Counted from the stretch's first letter, positions 1 through 12,650 are shown. The stretch is 64,000 bases of DNA from Theobroma cacao (GCF_000208745.1 NC_030854.1:28187624-28251623), one strand, 5' to 3'. Made by a program: numbers and translations. The notes: generated by a model not told the origin, from the sequence alone.

Positions 1-1642
1 ATTGCCATACCAAAGACAAATATTAAGACTTTCCTAGTTATCAATGAAACCCATATTTCCATTTTTCTTTTGGCAGCAGATAACGACCAAATTTGTAATT
101 CGTCCATGGTCCCTGCCCTCAGTCTCCCTCCATGTTTGTCATATGCAGGGAGCAAACTTTGTGGAACAAGATTCTCTCCTAACAATTTCAAGGACTTTTT
201 TGAGCATTGAAAAACTTGATTAAATCATAAACGATACCGCATGAACCAAGATAATAAAATGAGACGATTTTAAAAATAAAGTGTTTTCGAAAATAACCAT
301 ATTTTTAATTTTAACTGTTTTTATTCAAGAGAAATTTTTTTTAATAAAATTATCTTCAATGAAACTTTCTCATATTCAAGTGCACATGTTGAAAAAAATA
401 TTATTATACATAATGTTGGAAAAAGTTGTTACACACTATATTTAAAGTGTTTAACTCTAAGAGTTTATTTTCTAATGAAATACAAAGACATAGACCAAAT
501 TACATGTCATGTTTAAAAAATAATATTATTACACTTCATGTTAAAAAAAAATGTTGTTATACCATGCTAAAAAAATGAAAAAAAAGTTGTTATACGTCAT
601 ATTTAATGTATTTAACTTTAAGAGTTTATATTTTAGTGAAATACAAAGATAAAGATCAAGTGGTTTAAATTGGTTCTGTGAATATAAACTAATAAACTCA
701 AAAACATACATTAATGTCATATTTGCTCTTTGGTTTGTAGATTGAAGAAGATATGATGAGAAATAGATAAAGAGAGATGACAATGGTGATAAAATTAGAA
801 AAAGCTGAATGGCGAGAGAGAGAAATCGAGAGCACAGCAAACAAAAGTGGGGGAAGGAAGTTGATAAAATTAGAGAGAACTAGATGACGAGAGAGAAATC
901 GAAAGCACAAATAGATGTCGGAAAAAGAAATCCGGGGGGGGGATTTTTTAATTTGTTTGAAATAACTTAAAGGGTATTTTTATCAAATTATGATAAAATT
1001 AGATAAAAATAGTTAATTTTGTATTAGAGGCTATTTTTTAAATGACCTTATGAGGTTAACAATTTCTCATAATTTTCTTTAATAAAATAGTTGTATACGC
1101 TTACATGATACATCATTTGTTAATATAGATGTCGATTCAGGATTTGATCATGTAAATAAATCAATCACACCATAGCTTTGTTAATTGAAATATACTCAAA
1201 GTAATACTTATAATTAATATTAGCATGGACTATTTAATATATATATATATATCGATATATATATATATCTGTGTATATATTATATATATAAATCCTAAAC
1301 GATACCGGATGAACCTAAATAATAAAATAGTTGTATATGCCTATATGATACATCACTTAAAGTTTGCAATTAGGATTGGATCATGTTAATAAATCAAAGC
1401 ACAATATAGCTTTCTTAATAAAAATATACTCAAAATTAAATAATTCTTATCATTATTTAGTGTATACATGCATTAGTACGTGTTATATATTAATTATTTA
1501 TTTATTTGATGAGAGCGATGGAAATGGAATGTATTCATTGATTATTAAACGCAAAAATTAGGGATGAAACTCTATAAAAGCATGTTAAAAGTCCAGCATT
1601 TACAACACTAAGAAAAAGAGAAACAGCCCTTTCCAATTTGCC
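1..1642. other. AT-rich upstream region with local tandem duplications
   Basis: No gene is recognised here. Three imperfect tandem duplications are visible: a roughly 161-bp period around 415-660 (the pair of GTTGTTA starts at 425 and 586), a 75-bp period around 785-915 (GATAAAATTAG at 788 and 863), and an exact 240-bp offset between 1081 and 1321 (AATAAAATAGTTGTATA in both). An AT dinucleotide run lies at about 1239-1300. The short open frames on the - strand at 541-910 are low complexity and fall inside the repeats, so I do not call them genes. Confidence 0.6.
1573..1580 (+). promoter_or_regulatory. TATA box of P450 gene 1
   Basis: TATAAAAG lies about 63 nt upstream of the ATG at 1643. This spacing gives a short 5' leader of about 30-35 nt. 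Confidence 0.6.
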
Positions 1643-4213
1643 ATGGCCATCATATCTAGTGACATTCTCTATTACCCTCTCTTTTTGATTTGGTTCATCA
1701 CTGCTCTCCTAGTCCACTCTTTCATCAAAAGATTCCTGAAGCCTTCTCGCACCCGAGTTCCAGACCCACCGAGCCCCCCTGCACTCCCATTCGTCGGTCA
1801 CCTCCATCTAGTCAGCTCCGTCCTACCCAAATCTTTCCAAGCCCTAGCTGGACGCTATGGCCCTCTCATGCAGATCCGTCTGGGTGCATCATCTTGCGTT
1901 GTTGTATCCAACGCCACGGTTGCAAAAGAAATCTTCAAAACTCAGGAGCTCAATTTTTCTTCCAGGCCCGAATTCGGTTCCTCAGAGTACTTCATTTACA
2001 GAGGTTCAAGGTTTGTCCTGGCCCAATACGGTGACTACTGGCGTTTCATGAAGAAACTTTGCATGACAAGGCTCCTGGCCGTCCCTCAACTAGACTTGTT
2101 CACCGACATCCGAGACCAAGAGAAGGTCAAGCTCGTGGAATCCGTGATGAAATGTTGCAAAGAAGGGAAGCCCTGTGATTTGAGCAGCGAGTTAACCACC
2201 CTGACGAATAATACTATCTGTAGAATGGCAATGAGCACACGCTGTTCGGGGAACGATAACGATGCTGCTGAGATTAAAGAGTTGATTCGGACATGTTTGC
2301 AGCTTTCAGGGAAGATAAGCGTAGGAGATGTATTGGGTCCTCTGAAGATATTGGATTTCTCTGGAAACGGCCAGAAGCTTAAGGCAGCGTTGCTGAAGTA
2401 TGACCGGCTGGCGGACAGGATCATCAAGGAACATCAAGAGGAGGCGATGAAGGGTTTGGATAAGAATCAAAGGAAGGATCTGTTGGATATTTTGTTGGAG
2501 GTTTGCAAAGACCCAACTGCTGAAGTGAAGATTTCCATGAAGGACATCAAGTCTTTCTTGCTGGTAAGTTCTCTACCTTCTTCTAGAGATGTAAACATTG
2601 AGCAAGCAAGATAAGTTGTTAGATTAGGACTATGAAAAAAAAATCCATTTTTCTTTGTTGTATTTAATGTGGTTTAAATTAACATAATAACTACTATTTT
2701 GTTTGGTCAATTAATTTAATTCGCCTTTTAGTCATTAATGAAAATACTCAAATTAATCCCAAACCCAAATCAAATTACATGATTAACGTTATTATTAGTT
2801 AAATCTTGAATAAAATTTAAAATGTTTTTAACTAAAAATGAAATAGCTAGATAGGCTCAAAAGAATCAGTAAAAAGCATTAAACATCTTTTCAAAAATCT
2901 TGTAAGCAAACTGAATAGAATTTCGAATTCAATTGGGTTTTGAACTATTTACTTTCATTATTCATTTTTGTTTAGTAACTAGTTTGGTTCAAGTCTATTT
3001 TTCGAGTTTTGAATTGAATTGATTAGATATTAATAAGTCTGATTAATTTGATTAGATTGAATTTATTAGTTATATTAATAATAGATCATTGGACTTTAGG
3101 ACATAAAAATAAGAAGAAGTGTATTACAACCCATGATCTTAGGTATAAGGTGAATTACACAACTCTATAGTTAAGAAATTGTACAAGTTAATTAAAGGTG
3201 TAATTATAAATATAACATTACTTGAATTCGACTCATTTAGAAAGTAAAAACTCACCAATCATCAAACCCTTAACGTGAACCCCATCAAATTTTATTTTGA
3301 AACAAATATATTTGACTGATCATAGACTAATTAATTTCCATCCACTTTAGATCAAATGGTAGATATATAAATTAAATAGACTATACTTAAATTTATGAAT
3401 TAATTAACTTAATTATATCCCTTGCGTTTTCAAGGCAAAATCCTTGACTAACTTGATGTATACATGAGCACGTAAATACTTTTATAGAATTCACACAATT
3501 TTATGTTGTTAATTAAGTCCTATACATTCCATGCTATAAACAAATTGATTATGTATAACTGATCTTTGAATGCGGATGATAAGGATATATTCATGGCCGG
3601 AACTGATACATCCTCCGCAGCCATGCAATGGGCCATGGGGAAGCTCATCAACCACCCAAAAGCCTTTCAGAAGCTTAGAGATGAAATCAATTCGGTCGTG
3701 GGGCCCAACAGGCTAGTCAAAGAATCCGACGTCCCGAATCTTCCTTACCTCCGGGCAGTCGTAAGGGAAACTCTACGGCTTCATCCTTCAGCTCCCTTGA
3801 TCATCAGGGAATGTGCTGAAGATTGCAAGGTCAATGGCTTCATAGTGAAGGCCAAGACCCGAGTTTTAGTCAATGTCTTTGCTGTCATGAGGGACCCTGA
3901 TTCATGGACAAATCCTAATGAATTCGAACCTGAAAGATTCCTGGAAAGCTCTGATGAAAGAATTGGAGAGCATCAAATGGAATTCAAAGGTCAAAACTTT
4001 CGGTTCCTTCCTTTCGGGAGCGGTCGGAGAGGATGTCCCGGAGCCTCCCTTGCCATGTTGGTGATGCATGCAGCTGTGGGATCCTTGGTTCAGTGCTTTG
4101 ATTGGAAGGTGAAGGATGGGGAGAAGGTTGATTTGAGCCTAGGATCAGGGTTCGCTTCAGAAATGGCTCGTCCACTCGTGTGTTACCCTATTGCACGTTT
4201 TAACCCCTTTTGA
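1643..4213 (+). CDS. Cytochrome P450, CYP712/CYP93-like (gene 1)
   Basis: This gene encodes an ER-anchored heme monooxygenase of the CYP71 clan; substrate unknown. Exon 1 is 1643-2563 (307 codons, donor GTAAGT) and exon 2 is 3584-4213. The phase-0 intron is 1020 bp and its acceptor (ATAAG) has a weak pyrimidine tract. The predicted protein is 516 aa, normal for the family. Visible parts are an N-terminal membrane anchor (about residues 8-28), a proline hinge PPSPPALP, the I-helix AGTDTS at residues 312-317, the K-helix ExxR at 369-372, PERF at 423-426, and the heme loop FGSGRRGCPG with the ligand Cys at about 458. All catalytic motifs are intact. It is closest in this window to the genes at 6219 and 9353. 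The exon 1 motif of the form F-MKKLCMT, the SGNGQKL segment and the C-terminal NPF suggest CYP712, but the subfamily assignment is from memory of family features and needs a tree. Confidence 0.88.
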
Positions 4214-4577
4214 GAAAACATCATGAAAAAGTTCAAACAAATATTAATAGGAGCTTTGTGTTTGGAAATTAGTATTTCTTTTCCAACTGCCTACTTAATT
4301 TTTTAGTTTAAGTTTCTGAGTTGCAAAAATTTCCGTTGTGTATGTATAAAGGTTGTGTTGTGTACGTTAAAATATAAGTTATTGTGTTTATCAAAAAAAA
4401 AATACTGTGTTTTTTATTATATATATGAAGAAAGAAAAAGTGAGAAATGAAAGTTTTGAGGTAAGAAAGAAAATTACTTATTATTCTATTTACGTACTCA
4501 AGATCATATGTACTTTAAAAAAAAAAAATCATCTCGATTTGGCAAACAAGTCGTAGCTTAATTGATGCAAAAGCCAT

Positions 4578-4660
4578 TGCAGGCTGTGGGGTTCGAACCC
4601 ACGCGTACTTATGTACAGAAGATCTTAAGTCTTCCCCCTTAACCTCTCGGGCAAACCTGC
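4578..4660 (-). tRNA. tRNA-Leu (anticodon UAA)
   Basis: Read on the - strand this folds as an 83-nt class II tRNA. The acceptor stem GCAGGTT/AGCCTGC is fully paired (one G-T). The D-stem is CCC/GGG, the anticodon stem is GAAGA/TCTTC with loop CTTAAGA (anticodon TAA), the long variable arm is GTAC-ATAA-GTAC, and the T arm is GTGGG-TTCGAAC-CCCAC. Discriminator base A is present. There is no intron. A TTTT pol III terminator lies 5-9 nt beyond the 3' end (AAAA on the + strand at about 4570). The internal B box GGTTCGAAC is canonical. It appears functional. Confidence 0.9.
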
Positions 4661-5093
4661 CGTTGATCATTGAATCGCTTTATTATAAATTTACCATAGG
4701 AAGAATCCAATTAATTATACCAGTCACTATTTTAGTTTTACAATCTCTCGTATCTTTTTATACTATTTATATTTTTGGTTGATTTAACCATTGGATTTCA
4801 TACTCTATTTACGTAGATCATGCATACCAAATTTTAAATTAATTAAAAATATCTACCTAATTGTTTGATATAATAAAATTTTGATCTTAATTTGAATATA
4901 TATAAAAAAAGACAATATTCATAATTGATATGATAAAAATATCGGATTGATAAGAAAATTTACATATATATATATATATAACGAGCCCAAGTAGATTATT
5001 AATCTAACAGTTGGTTTGCTAAAATATTAATATGGTACTAAGTTATAAAAAGAATAAAATACTAATTAATTGTATATTAATGTAATTTAATCC

Positions 5094-5095
<2 letters not shown>

Positions 5096-5164
<69 letters not shown>
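5096..5164. repeat. Compound microsatellite (CT)n(AT)n
   Basis: About 16 CT units (5096-5127) pass directly into about 18 AT units (5128-5164). Confidence 0.95.
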
Positions 5165-5171
<7 letters not shown>

Positions 5172-5269
5172 CTGCTAAAAGGTGTAAAAATATGAACTAG
5201 TAATTAAGTTTGGAGATGAGAGCTTCAATTCATTGACTTTTGAAAAGGGAAAAACAATTCATACATATA

Positions 5270-5272
<3 letters not shown>

Positions 5273-5321
<49 letters not shown>
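5273..5321. repeat. Microsatellite (TA)n
   Basis: This is an uninterrupted TA/AT run of about 24 units. Confidence 0.95.
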
Positions 5322-5324
<3 letters not shown>

Positions 5325-6218
5325 CATTGTACGACCAATTATTCATGGTTTCACCCGCGAGTTCAGATCCTAGGAAATCAAAAGTTAGTGCTCGGTTCCT
5401 TGAATCAAGAAATTAAATATTGAACCAAAAATCAAGGCGTTAAGAAATTTGAACTCTAACATTGTTGTAATTTATTATTATAATGTATGGAAGCTATGAA
5501 CTATGCCCAACCAATCATCGAATTCCCCTTCAAATAATCTTCGTCGACTTGCAACCCCATGTCCTAGGGAATCGAGATTCAAGTGAGTCAATTGCAAGCT
5601 GTAATTAACAAACTATCACAGTCCCAAATCATGTACTTGATATGATTTTAGTATATTGGGGGCATGTGACTGCATGATAGTGTTTCATACATGCATAAAG
5701 TTTGATAAAACAATAGCTTTTTTTGGGTGAAGATATAATTAATTCCTTATGTTCTGAAAAATAAAATTCAAAATTTTTTTATTTGAGAGAAGACGAGATT
5801 TAAATTCTATTAAAAAAGAAGATAAATCGCATACCAATTATTGAATCAAATGTTAAAAAACAAAATCATTACTCACTAATTGATGATAAATAATTTTGTA
5901 ATTTATTTTGTCTTTACAAGGACATTTAAATGGTTATTGGTATTTAATTGAAATTTTAATTTGAAGATTAAAGATTTAAAGTATTGAAATGTGAAAGGTG
6001 AGATTTATGAGATTAGAGATCGGTTACTTCATTTTATGACTCAATTTATTTAGGTATGTACAAAAAAAAAATTCATTCAAAAATATAGTATTAATAAATT
6101 ATTGAAATATTATACTATATGGCGATGATAAGAAATATCATTTATGTGCAAGCCTTTTATTACCTTTAATACGATGAAAGTTTATATTTGTCTTTCATTA
6201 GCAATAGCACCTGCTGCC

Positions 6219-8601
6219 ATGGCCACAAGCACTAGGTTGTTGCACTATAGCAACCCTTTCTTCGTTTCCATTATTTCAATTATCATCGTTTATTTGCTCA
6301 TCAAACTATGCACAAAACCAAAATCCTCCGTCCACTACCCTCCCAGCCCTCTAGCACTGCCCATTATCGGCCATCTCCACCTCCTAAGTTCCTCATTGCC
6401 CAAGTCTTTCCAAACCCTAGCTCGCCGTTATGGCCCCCTCATGCGCATACACATAGGCCAATCTATCTTTGTTGTTGTTTCAGATGCCGCTGTGGCGAAA
6501 GAGGTCCTGAGAATCCATGAGGGTGAGTTCGCTTCCAGGTTTGAATTTGGTCCAGCTGAGTACAACATCTACAAAGATGCTGGTTTCATCACCAGTCCTT
6601 ATGGCACGTATTGGCGGTTCATGAAAAAGCTTTGCATGACAAAGCTCTTTTCCGGGCCACAGCTGGACAGGTTCAACCACATCCGAAAGGAGGAGATTAT
6701 GAAACTGCTGCAATCATTAATGAAGAGATCTAGAGAGGGGAAATGGTGTGATTTGAGTGCGGAGTTAGCCAGCTTGACCAACAACTTGATATTCAGGATG
6801 GCAATGGGCAAGAGATTTTCAAAGGATGGGAATGAGGCTAACGAGATGTGGAAGTTGGTGGTGGAGATAATGGGGCTTGCAGCAAAGCTAGGAGTCAATG
6901 AAGTGCATGGTTTGTTGAAGAAAATTGACCTTTTCGGAAATGGGAAAAAGCTTAGAGAGGCACTTGAAAGGTATGATAGGCTAGTGGAAGAGATCATCAA
7001 GGATTATGAAGAAAATGGGTTGGATATTGGTGGGGGAAATGAAAATCTGATGCATATTTTGTTGGAGACTTATAGAGAAAAGAATGCTGAACTGAAGATA
7101 ACAAGAGATCAGATCAAGTACTTCATTCTTGTGAGTTCTTAATTAGTTATATGCAATTGATTTGTATTGAGCTACATATGGTTAACAAAAGCTGACTTTT
7201 TTGGGTTGTATAGTTGCATTATTCTATCATTAGAGAAAGGAAATTACAAGTGATATATACACACACGCAACTTTTATTTAGATTTCAAAGCCGTTTTCTA
7301 GCTAATTTTCATTCTTTTTCTTTTCTTAAAATTAATTAAGCTAATTTCTTTGTGTCAAAATTTTGGTCAAACAATCTGCTATCATAATCATTTGTGAGTA
7401 ATTAAATTTTAAAAATTTAAGTTTTTGATCCATTGCTTGAAAACTCAAACTTTTAAAATAAGTGAGTGGTCTTTTGACTCAGGTATTAGTTTTGAGATTA
7501 ATCTTGATATTTAGTTACTAATTCTTCTTTTCTGTTGCTTTTTTCTGTTTTTGCATGCTATTCCTGTTTTGCTCTATGAATTTTCAGTTAAAACTGATGC
7601 TTTTTAATGTGCAAAAAATAAAATCAAACAAAAAAAATGAAAAATAAAGTCTAGCTAGCTGGGATAGTTTGTATCATTTCCATGTATGAGCCATAAAGGG
7701 GAGAAAGATAACCATTTGCATGGTGTATCATTATGAAGTATAAAAGATGAGTAAGACAACAAATTTGGGAGAGGGAAAGTTATTTTTGGATTTGGGAATG
7801 GTACGTTTGATAGCTACTTGAATCCAATTCCACTCTGTTGCTTCGAGCTAGGGAGTTGTTTAACTATTTTAACCAAGAATAGAGCAGCAATTAATTGTTA
7901 CTTGAACACCGATTTTTGGAAAAGAAAATTTTTTATTACTAATTACAGCAAATATGTGACAGGAGTTGTTTATTGCTAGCATCGACACTTCATCCGCAGC
8001 CATACAGTGGGCCATGGCAGAGCTCATCAACCATCCGAAAGTATTCAAGAAGGTAAGGGAAGAGATTGATTCAGTTGTGAAGTCCAACAGGCTAGTCAAC
8101 GAGTCAGACGTGCCAAACCTCCCTTACTTGCAAGCAATCGCCAAGGAAACCTTGAGGCTGCATTCTCCGGTGCCTATATTTCATAGGGAATGCACCAAAG
8201 ACTGCAAGATCAATGGCTTCGACCTCCAGGTCAAAGATAGAGTCCTGATCAATGCTTACGCTATTATGCGTCACCCGGAAGCGTGGAGTGACCCGGATAA
8301 GTTTCTTCCAGAGAGGTTTTTGTACAACTCATCAGGAGAAAACAATGGTGAATATTTGATGGAAATCAAGGATCAGGGTTTTTGGTTCCTTCCGTTTGGG
8401 GGTGGTAGAAGAGGATGCGCTGGTTCCTTGCATGCTTATCTAGTTACGCATGGGACAGTTGGTGCCTTGGTTCAATGCTTTGATTGGAAAACCAAAGATG
8501 GGGAAAAGGTTGATATAAGTGTTGGGTCAGGCTTTTCCGGCGCAATGGCACTTCCTATGGAATGTTATCCTGTTTTACGTTTTGATCCATTTCAGAAATG
8601 A
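6219..8601 (+). CDS. Cytochrome P450, CYP712/CYP93-like with altered I-helix (gene 2)
   Basis: Exon 1 is 6219-7130 (donor GTGAGT) and exon 2 is 7963-8601, with an 832-bp phase-0 intron; the protein is 516 aa. I chose the ATG at 6219 (context GCCATGGC) because it gives an N-terminus matching the sister genes; in-frame ATGs at 6144 and 6174 would add 25 or 15 residues ahead of the anchor. The proline hinge PPSPLALP, K-helix KETLRL, PERF and the heme Cys (about 456) are present. The oxygen-activating I-helix reads ASIDTS (309-314) where the neighbours have AGTDTS or AGVDTT, so the near-invariant Gly is Ser. The heme loop reads FGGGRRGCAGSLHAY, with Pro after the Cys replaced by Ala and SLHAY where the relatives have ASLAM. 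There are no stops or frameshifts, so it is either a functional enzyme with unusual chemistry or an early-stage non-functional copy. Confidence 0.85.
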
Positions 8602-9352
8602 AAATGGTAAAAGTAAAGTGGAGATTTAAAGTAGTATGTTTCTGAATGTTCCAAGTATTGTTGTTGGCAATGTGAAGTAATTAAATAAATGCTTGCAAGC
8701 TCCGAGAGCTTGCATGGATTTGGGTTTGGAAATGTCTGGGTTATCAAATAAGGTATTCCTGGTTTCCTAGGAATACTCTCAAAAAGTGTAGTAAACTAGG
8801 ACATAGGAAAAATTGTAAGCTTATATTTGATTGGAACACACTCTATCATTAAATCTGTTTCTTTTTTTTTTTTTCTCTTGAAACAGCATTAAATCTATTT
8901 TCTGATGCAATGAACAGAGTCATTTGCATATTCTGTTTTTTAAGCATACTCTTCTTGTTCTGCTTGCCAAACCCAGGGTTAGGTTTTATTTATTTGACAA
9001 TATTTAAATATTAAGCTAACACATCCAAGAAGAAGGCACCGAGGAGGGGCAGAGGATTTCTATTTCCAAAATTTCTTTATTTGAATGATTTATCTGGATT
9101 AAACTTTAGGCTCTTAAGTTAATAATAAGATTATAAAGTAAGAATATACATGGAATAGATTAGCACTGGAAGGAGAGCAGGTATCCATTACACTTGATAA
9201 TTAATAAAATTGTGGTTAAACGGTGGGTCGGTGTCTGTCATTTCTTGGATTAACACTGTCTGCCTTGATAGCCAAGTCCAATTATATATGTCTGATACGC
9301 CAAGCTCCCCATATGCAAAATTACTTCTCTCCATCTGCCATACCACAATTTC
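8602..9352. other. Intergenic spacer between P450 genes 2 and 3
   Basis: No gene is seen. A TATATATG at about 9283-9290, some 65 nt before the next ATG, is a candidate TATA box for gene 3. Confidence 0.5.
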
Positions 9353-11469
9353 ATGGCGCCTACTGTCATGGACTACTTCTACCATTTCTTAATCCTGATC
9401 ATATCTACTCTTCTGCTATGTTTCTTGGTTAAGTCTTTCAGGAACTTCAAGTCCAAAGCCAAGTATCCACCCAGCCCTCCAGCTCTACCCATTATCGGTC
9501 ACATTCACCTGTTAAAATCCGGATTACCTACGTCCTTTGAAGCTCTTGCCAACCGATATGGTCCCTTAATGCAGATACGCGTTGGAGCTACTAATTTTGT
9601 TGTTGCCTCGGATGCAAAATCAGCTCAAGAAATATTGAGAACGTTTGACACTGATTTTGCCTCCAAGTTTCAACCTGGTCCGACAACTTACCACATATAT
9701 AAAGACAGTTCATTTACTAATGCTCCTTATGGTGCGTATTGGAGGTTCGTGAAGAAATTATGCATGACTAAGCTGTTTACAGGTTCACAGCTTGATCGGT
9801 TTATCCATATTCGGGAGCAAGAGACAAGCACGCTCTTAAAATCGCTGCTGAAGAGGTCTAAAGAAGGTGAGCCATGTGACTTGGCTGAAGAGCTAACAGC
9901 TTTGACAAATAACATGATTTACAGAATGGCAATGGGAAGGAGATGCTCGAAGAATCCTAATCAAGCCGCGGAGATCAGAAAATTCATAACAGATAGCATG
10001 AAATATGCGGCAAAGTTTCATTTTGGTGAAGTGTTTGGTCCTTTGAAGAAATTGGACCTCTTTGGAAATGGGAAGAGGCTTAAAATGAGTCTAAAGGGAT
10101 ATGATCAGCTGATGGAGCAGATTATGAAGGATTATCATGATAACGAGTTGAAGAATTGTGAAAATGATCAAGAGAAAGATGTGATGGATATTTTATTGGA
10201 GACCTACAAAGACACAAGTGCTGAGGTGAAGTTGACTAGGGATCAGATCAAGAACTTTTTCATGGTAATTATTTCTTGCATAATTTCTTATTTGAGAAGA
10301 ATAGTTTCAGAATATTGATTAATGTTCAAGTTTAGTTTCAGTTGCAGTTGATAAGCTTAGTCATAGGCTAAATCTTATTATTGAGTTCAAGCTGTCTTTC
10401 AATTATTTAGTTAGCAGAAAGCTCAACTTCAATCCACACTTATCAATTTAAGTCATGGTCGCTAAACTAGGACTTTTTGTCCTTTTGTTTTCCCTAAGAT
10501 CATCTTATTAATTTAGCAGCAACCAGGAGCTCTAATTCATAGTGATTTCAATCCATTTTTTTTTTCTCTTTTTGTTATGATAATATCAATATTCCACTTC
10601 TGCTTTAAGCCTTTGACATATCAAATGTGATGATGAGATTTCATCTAATCTGATCAATTTCTGCCATAGGAAACACCAAGGTAAAAAAATATTAATTTCA
10701 TTTTGATGGTTAATTAAGTTGGGGAGGAGTGACCGTAACTCAAGACCTCCACTGATTTATTTCTTTAGAATATCAGTGCGTTGTTGTGTTACTGCTATTT
10801 ATCCTATCATATGAAAGCAACAAAAAAATGCTGATTGAACATTCATGTCTGATATAGGAACTATTTATGGCTGGTGTGGATACAACAGCAGCAGCAATAC
10901 GATGGGCAATGGCAGAGCTTATCGATCATCCCCACATATTCAAAAAGCTTAGAGAGGAGATTGACTCGGTTGTGGGGAAAAATAGACTAATCAAAGAATC
11001 TGATGCCCCAAAACTCCCTTACTTACAAGCAGTAGTCAAGGAAATCCTAAGGCTACATCCTCCAGGGCCATTACTCCGCCGACTTTCCAACAAAGATAGC
11101 AAGATCACTGGCTTTGATCTCCGGGAAGGGACTAGGGTTTTCATCAACGTCTACCAGATAATGAGGGATCCAAATATATACAAGGAACCGGAAAAATTCC
11201 TGCCTGAGAGGTTCTTAGGCAACTCTACTGAAATCAAGGGTCAGGATTTTCATTACCTTCCATTTGGTAGTGGAAGGAGAGCTTGCCCTGGTGCATCACA
11301 CGCTATGTTCGTGATGCATGCAACCATTGGAGCCCTGATACAATGCTTTGATTGGAAAGAAAAGGATTTGGAGAAAACCGACACTGAACTTGGGGCCGGT
11401 TATTCTGGGGCATTTGCACTCCCCCTTGTGTGCTATCCCATTACCCGCTTTGATCCTTTTGAGGCATAA
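9353..11469 (+). CDS. Cytochrome P450, CYP712/CYP93-like (gene 3)
   Basis: Exon 1 is 9353-10264 (304 codons, donor GTAATT) and exon 2 is 10858-11469 (acceptor GATATAG), with a 593-bp phase-0 intron; the protein is 507 aa. The start ATG sits just before a hydrophobic anchor of about residues 9-27, followed by a basic linker and the proline hinge [13 protein letters not shown]. Motifs: I-helix AGVDTT (308-313), K-helix KEILRL (ExxR kept), PERF, and heme loop FGSGRRACPGAS with Cys at about 447. It is about nine residues shorter than its sisters between PERF and the heme loop. All core motifs are intact, so I expect an active monooxygenase at the ER. It is closest to the gene at 6219 in exon 1 (shared KDSxF/KDAGF region and QLDRF-HIR segment). 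Substrate unknown. Confidence 0.88.
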
Positions 11470-12008
11470 GTCCAAGATTTGATAACTTGTTTTGTGTAAA
11501 GTTGTTGATGCTAGTGCTAAGGGCAAGGAGCTGATTGGAGCAAATTATATACCTTACCCTATGAGTTATGTGTCTCACTTGTAAATTTTAATTAAGGGCA
11601 CATCAGAAACTGTAAGTTGAGTGAATTTTTCTTTCACGTCTATCACTAGAGTTTTAATTAAGAAGGTCACCATATTAAGTTTGAAGAGATATTAGTGTAA
11701 TTCCGAAAGTTAATCTTATACTACAAGGTGCATTAGATAATAGAGTATAACAAAATTAAATTAAATTCGAAAAATTTGTTCAGCTTGTTCTAACCTGAAC
11801 TTGATTTGATATTAAAAAAAAAAAAACAATCATACGAATCCAAAATAATCTAAATATAAAAACAACTTAAAGTTCATTGATCCAAACTCGAAATAACTCA
11901 AATTTGATTAATTTGAAAAATTAACTTGAAATGATCCGAATTTAAAATATCTAATCAAATTTAATTCAATTACATTTTAAAAGAAGTCAACAGCTTGAAT
12001 TTAAAATG

Positions 12009-12230
12009 CTTTTTTTTTTAAATTATGCAATTTTATTGCTTGATGCCCAAAGAAAAAATTCCTTGGACTAATTAATACAAAATACAAAAAGGAAATAAAA
12101 TAACAAAATAACCCCTAAGAATTAAGAACCGGATGTAGGGATCGGAACCATCTCCCAAGCCTTAGACACATCAAACCCAATCAGAGTACAAAGAATCCCA
12201 AAATAGTTGATGTCCTAAAGCATAAAAAAG
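12009..12230 (-). mobile_element. 5'-truncated LINE (L1-like) 3' end with target-site duplication
   Basis: A 222-bp insert is flanked by a 23-bp direct repeat (11986-12008 and 12231-12253, one mismatch, both ending GAATTTAAAATG). On the - strand the insert ends in a poly(A) tail, seen as a T run at 12011-12019. A long target duplication plus poly(A) plus 5' truncation is the signature of target-primed reverse transcription. The L1 assignment is inferred from structure; no coding domain remains. Confidence 0.65.
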
Positions 12231-12561
12231 GTCAACAACTTGAATTTAAAATGATTTAAATCTATATAAATCAACTTTCAAATCCAAATAATTCAAATTT
12301 AAGATGAATCAAATTTGAGATACCCGACTTGAATCCTATTTGTCCAATTGTCACCTCTACTAGATGGAGTATATCAATATTACCAAACACAACTAATACA
12401 AACCGCAAACTAGAAAGAGAAGAGTTAATGCTTCTGTTTTTTTTTTTAATTTGTAAGATTTAAGGGTATGATTTATATTGTTATATTACATAAATATATG
12501 AAAGCTATTATCTATTATATATTATATAATTGTATCAAACTTGAAGACATATTACGCACTC

Positions 12562-12650
12562 AAACATTTAACTCTTTGGTTGGTGCATGATTCCTCTACT
12601 TAAAGAGTATGATTCAAATTTTTCTTCCCCAAATAAAAAAAAAAAACTTA
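12562..12650 (+). mobile_element. tRNA-derived SINE-like fragment (copy 1)
   Basis: It has a tRNA D-arm-like A box (ACTCTTTGGTTGGTGCATGA), then a degenerate B box (GATTCAAAT) and a terminal A run. It aligns over about 75 nt with the copy at 20345-20420. Confidence 0.45.

Larger units (their letters stand above)
4214..6218. other. Intergenic region between P450 genes 1 and 2
   Basis: Apart from the tRNA-Leu gene and two microsatellite blocks I see no coding content. The sequence is very AT-rich. Confidence 0.6.

Noticed and set aside
6144..6218. Earlier in-frame ATGs for P450 gene 2
   Set aside because: They would place extra residues ahead of the membrane anchor not present in the sister genes; the ATG at 6219 has a better context.
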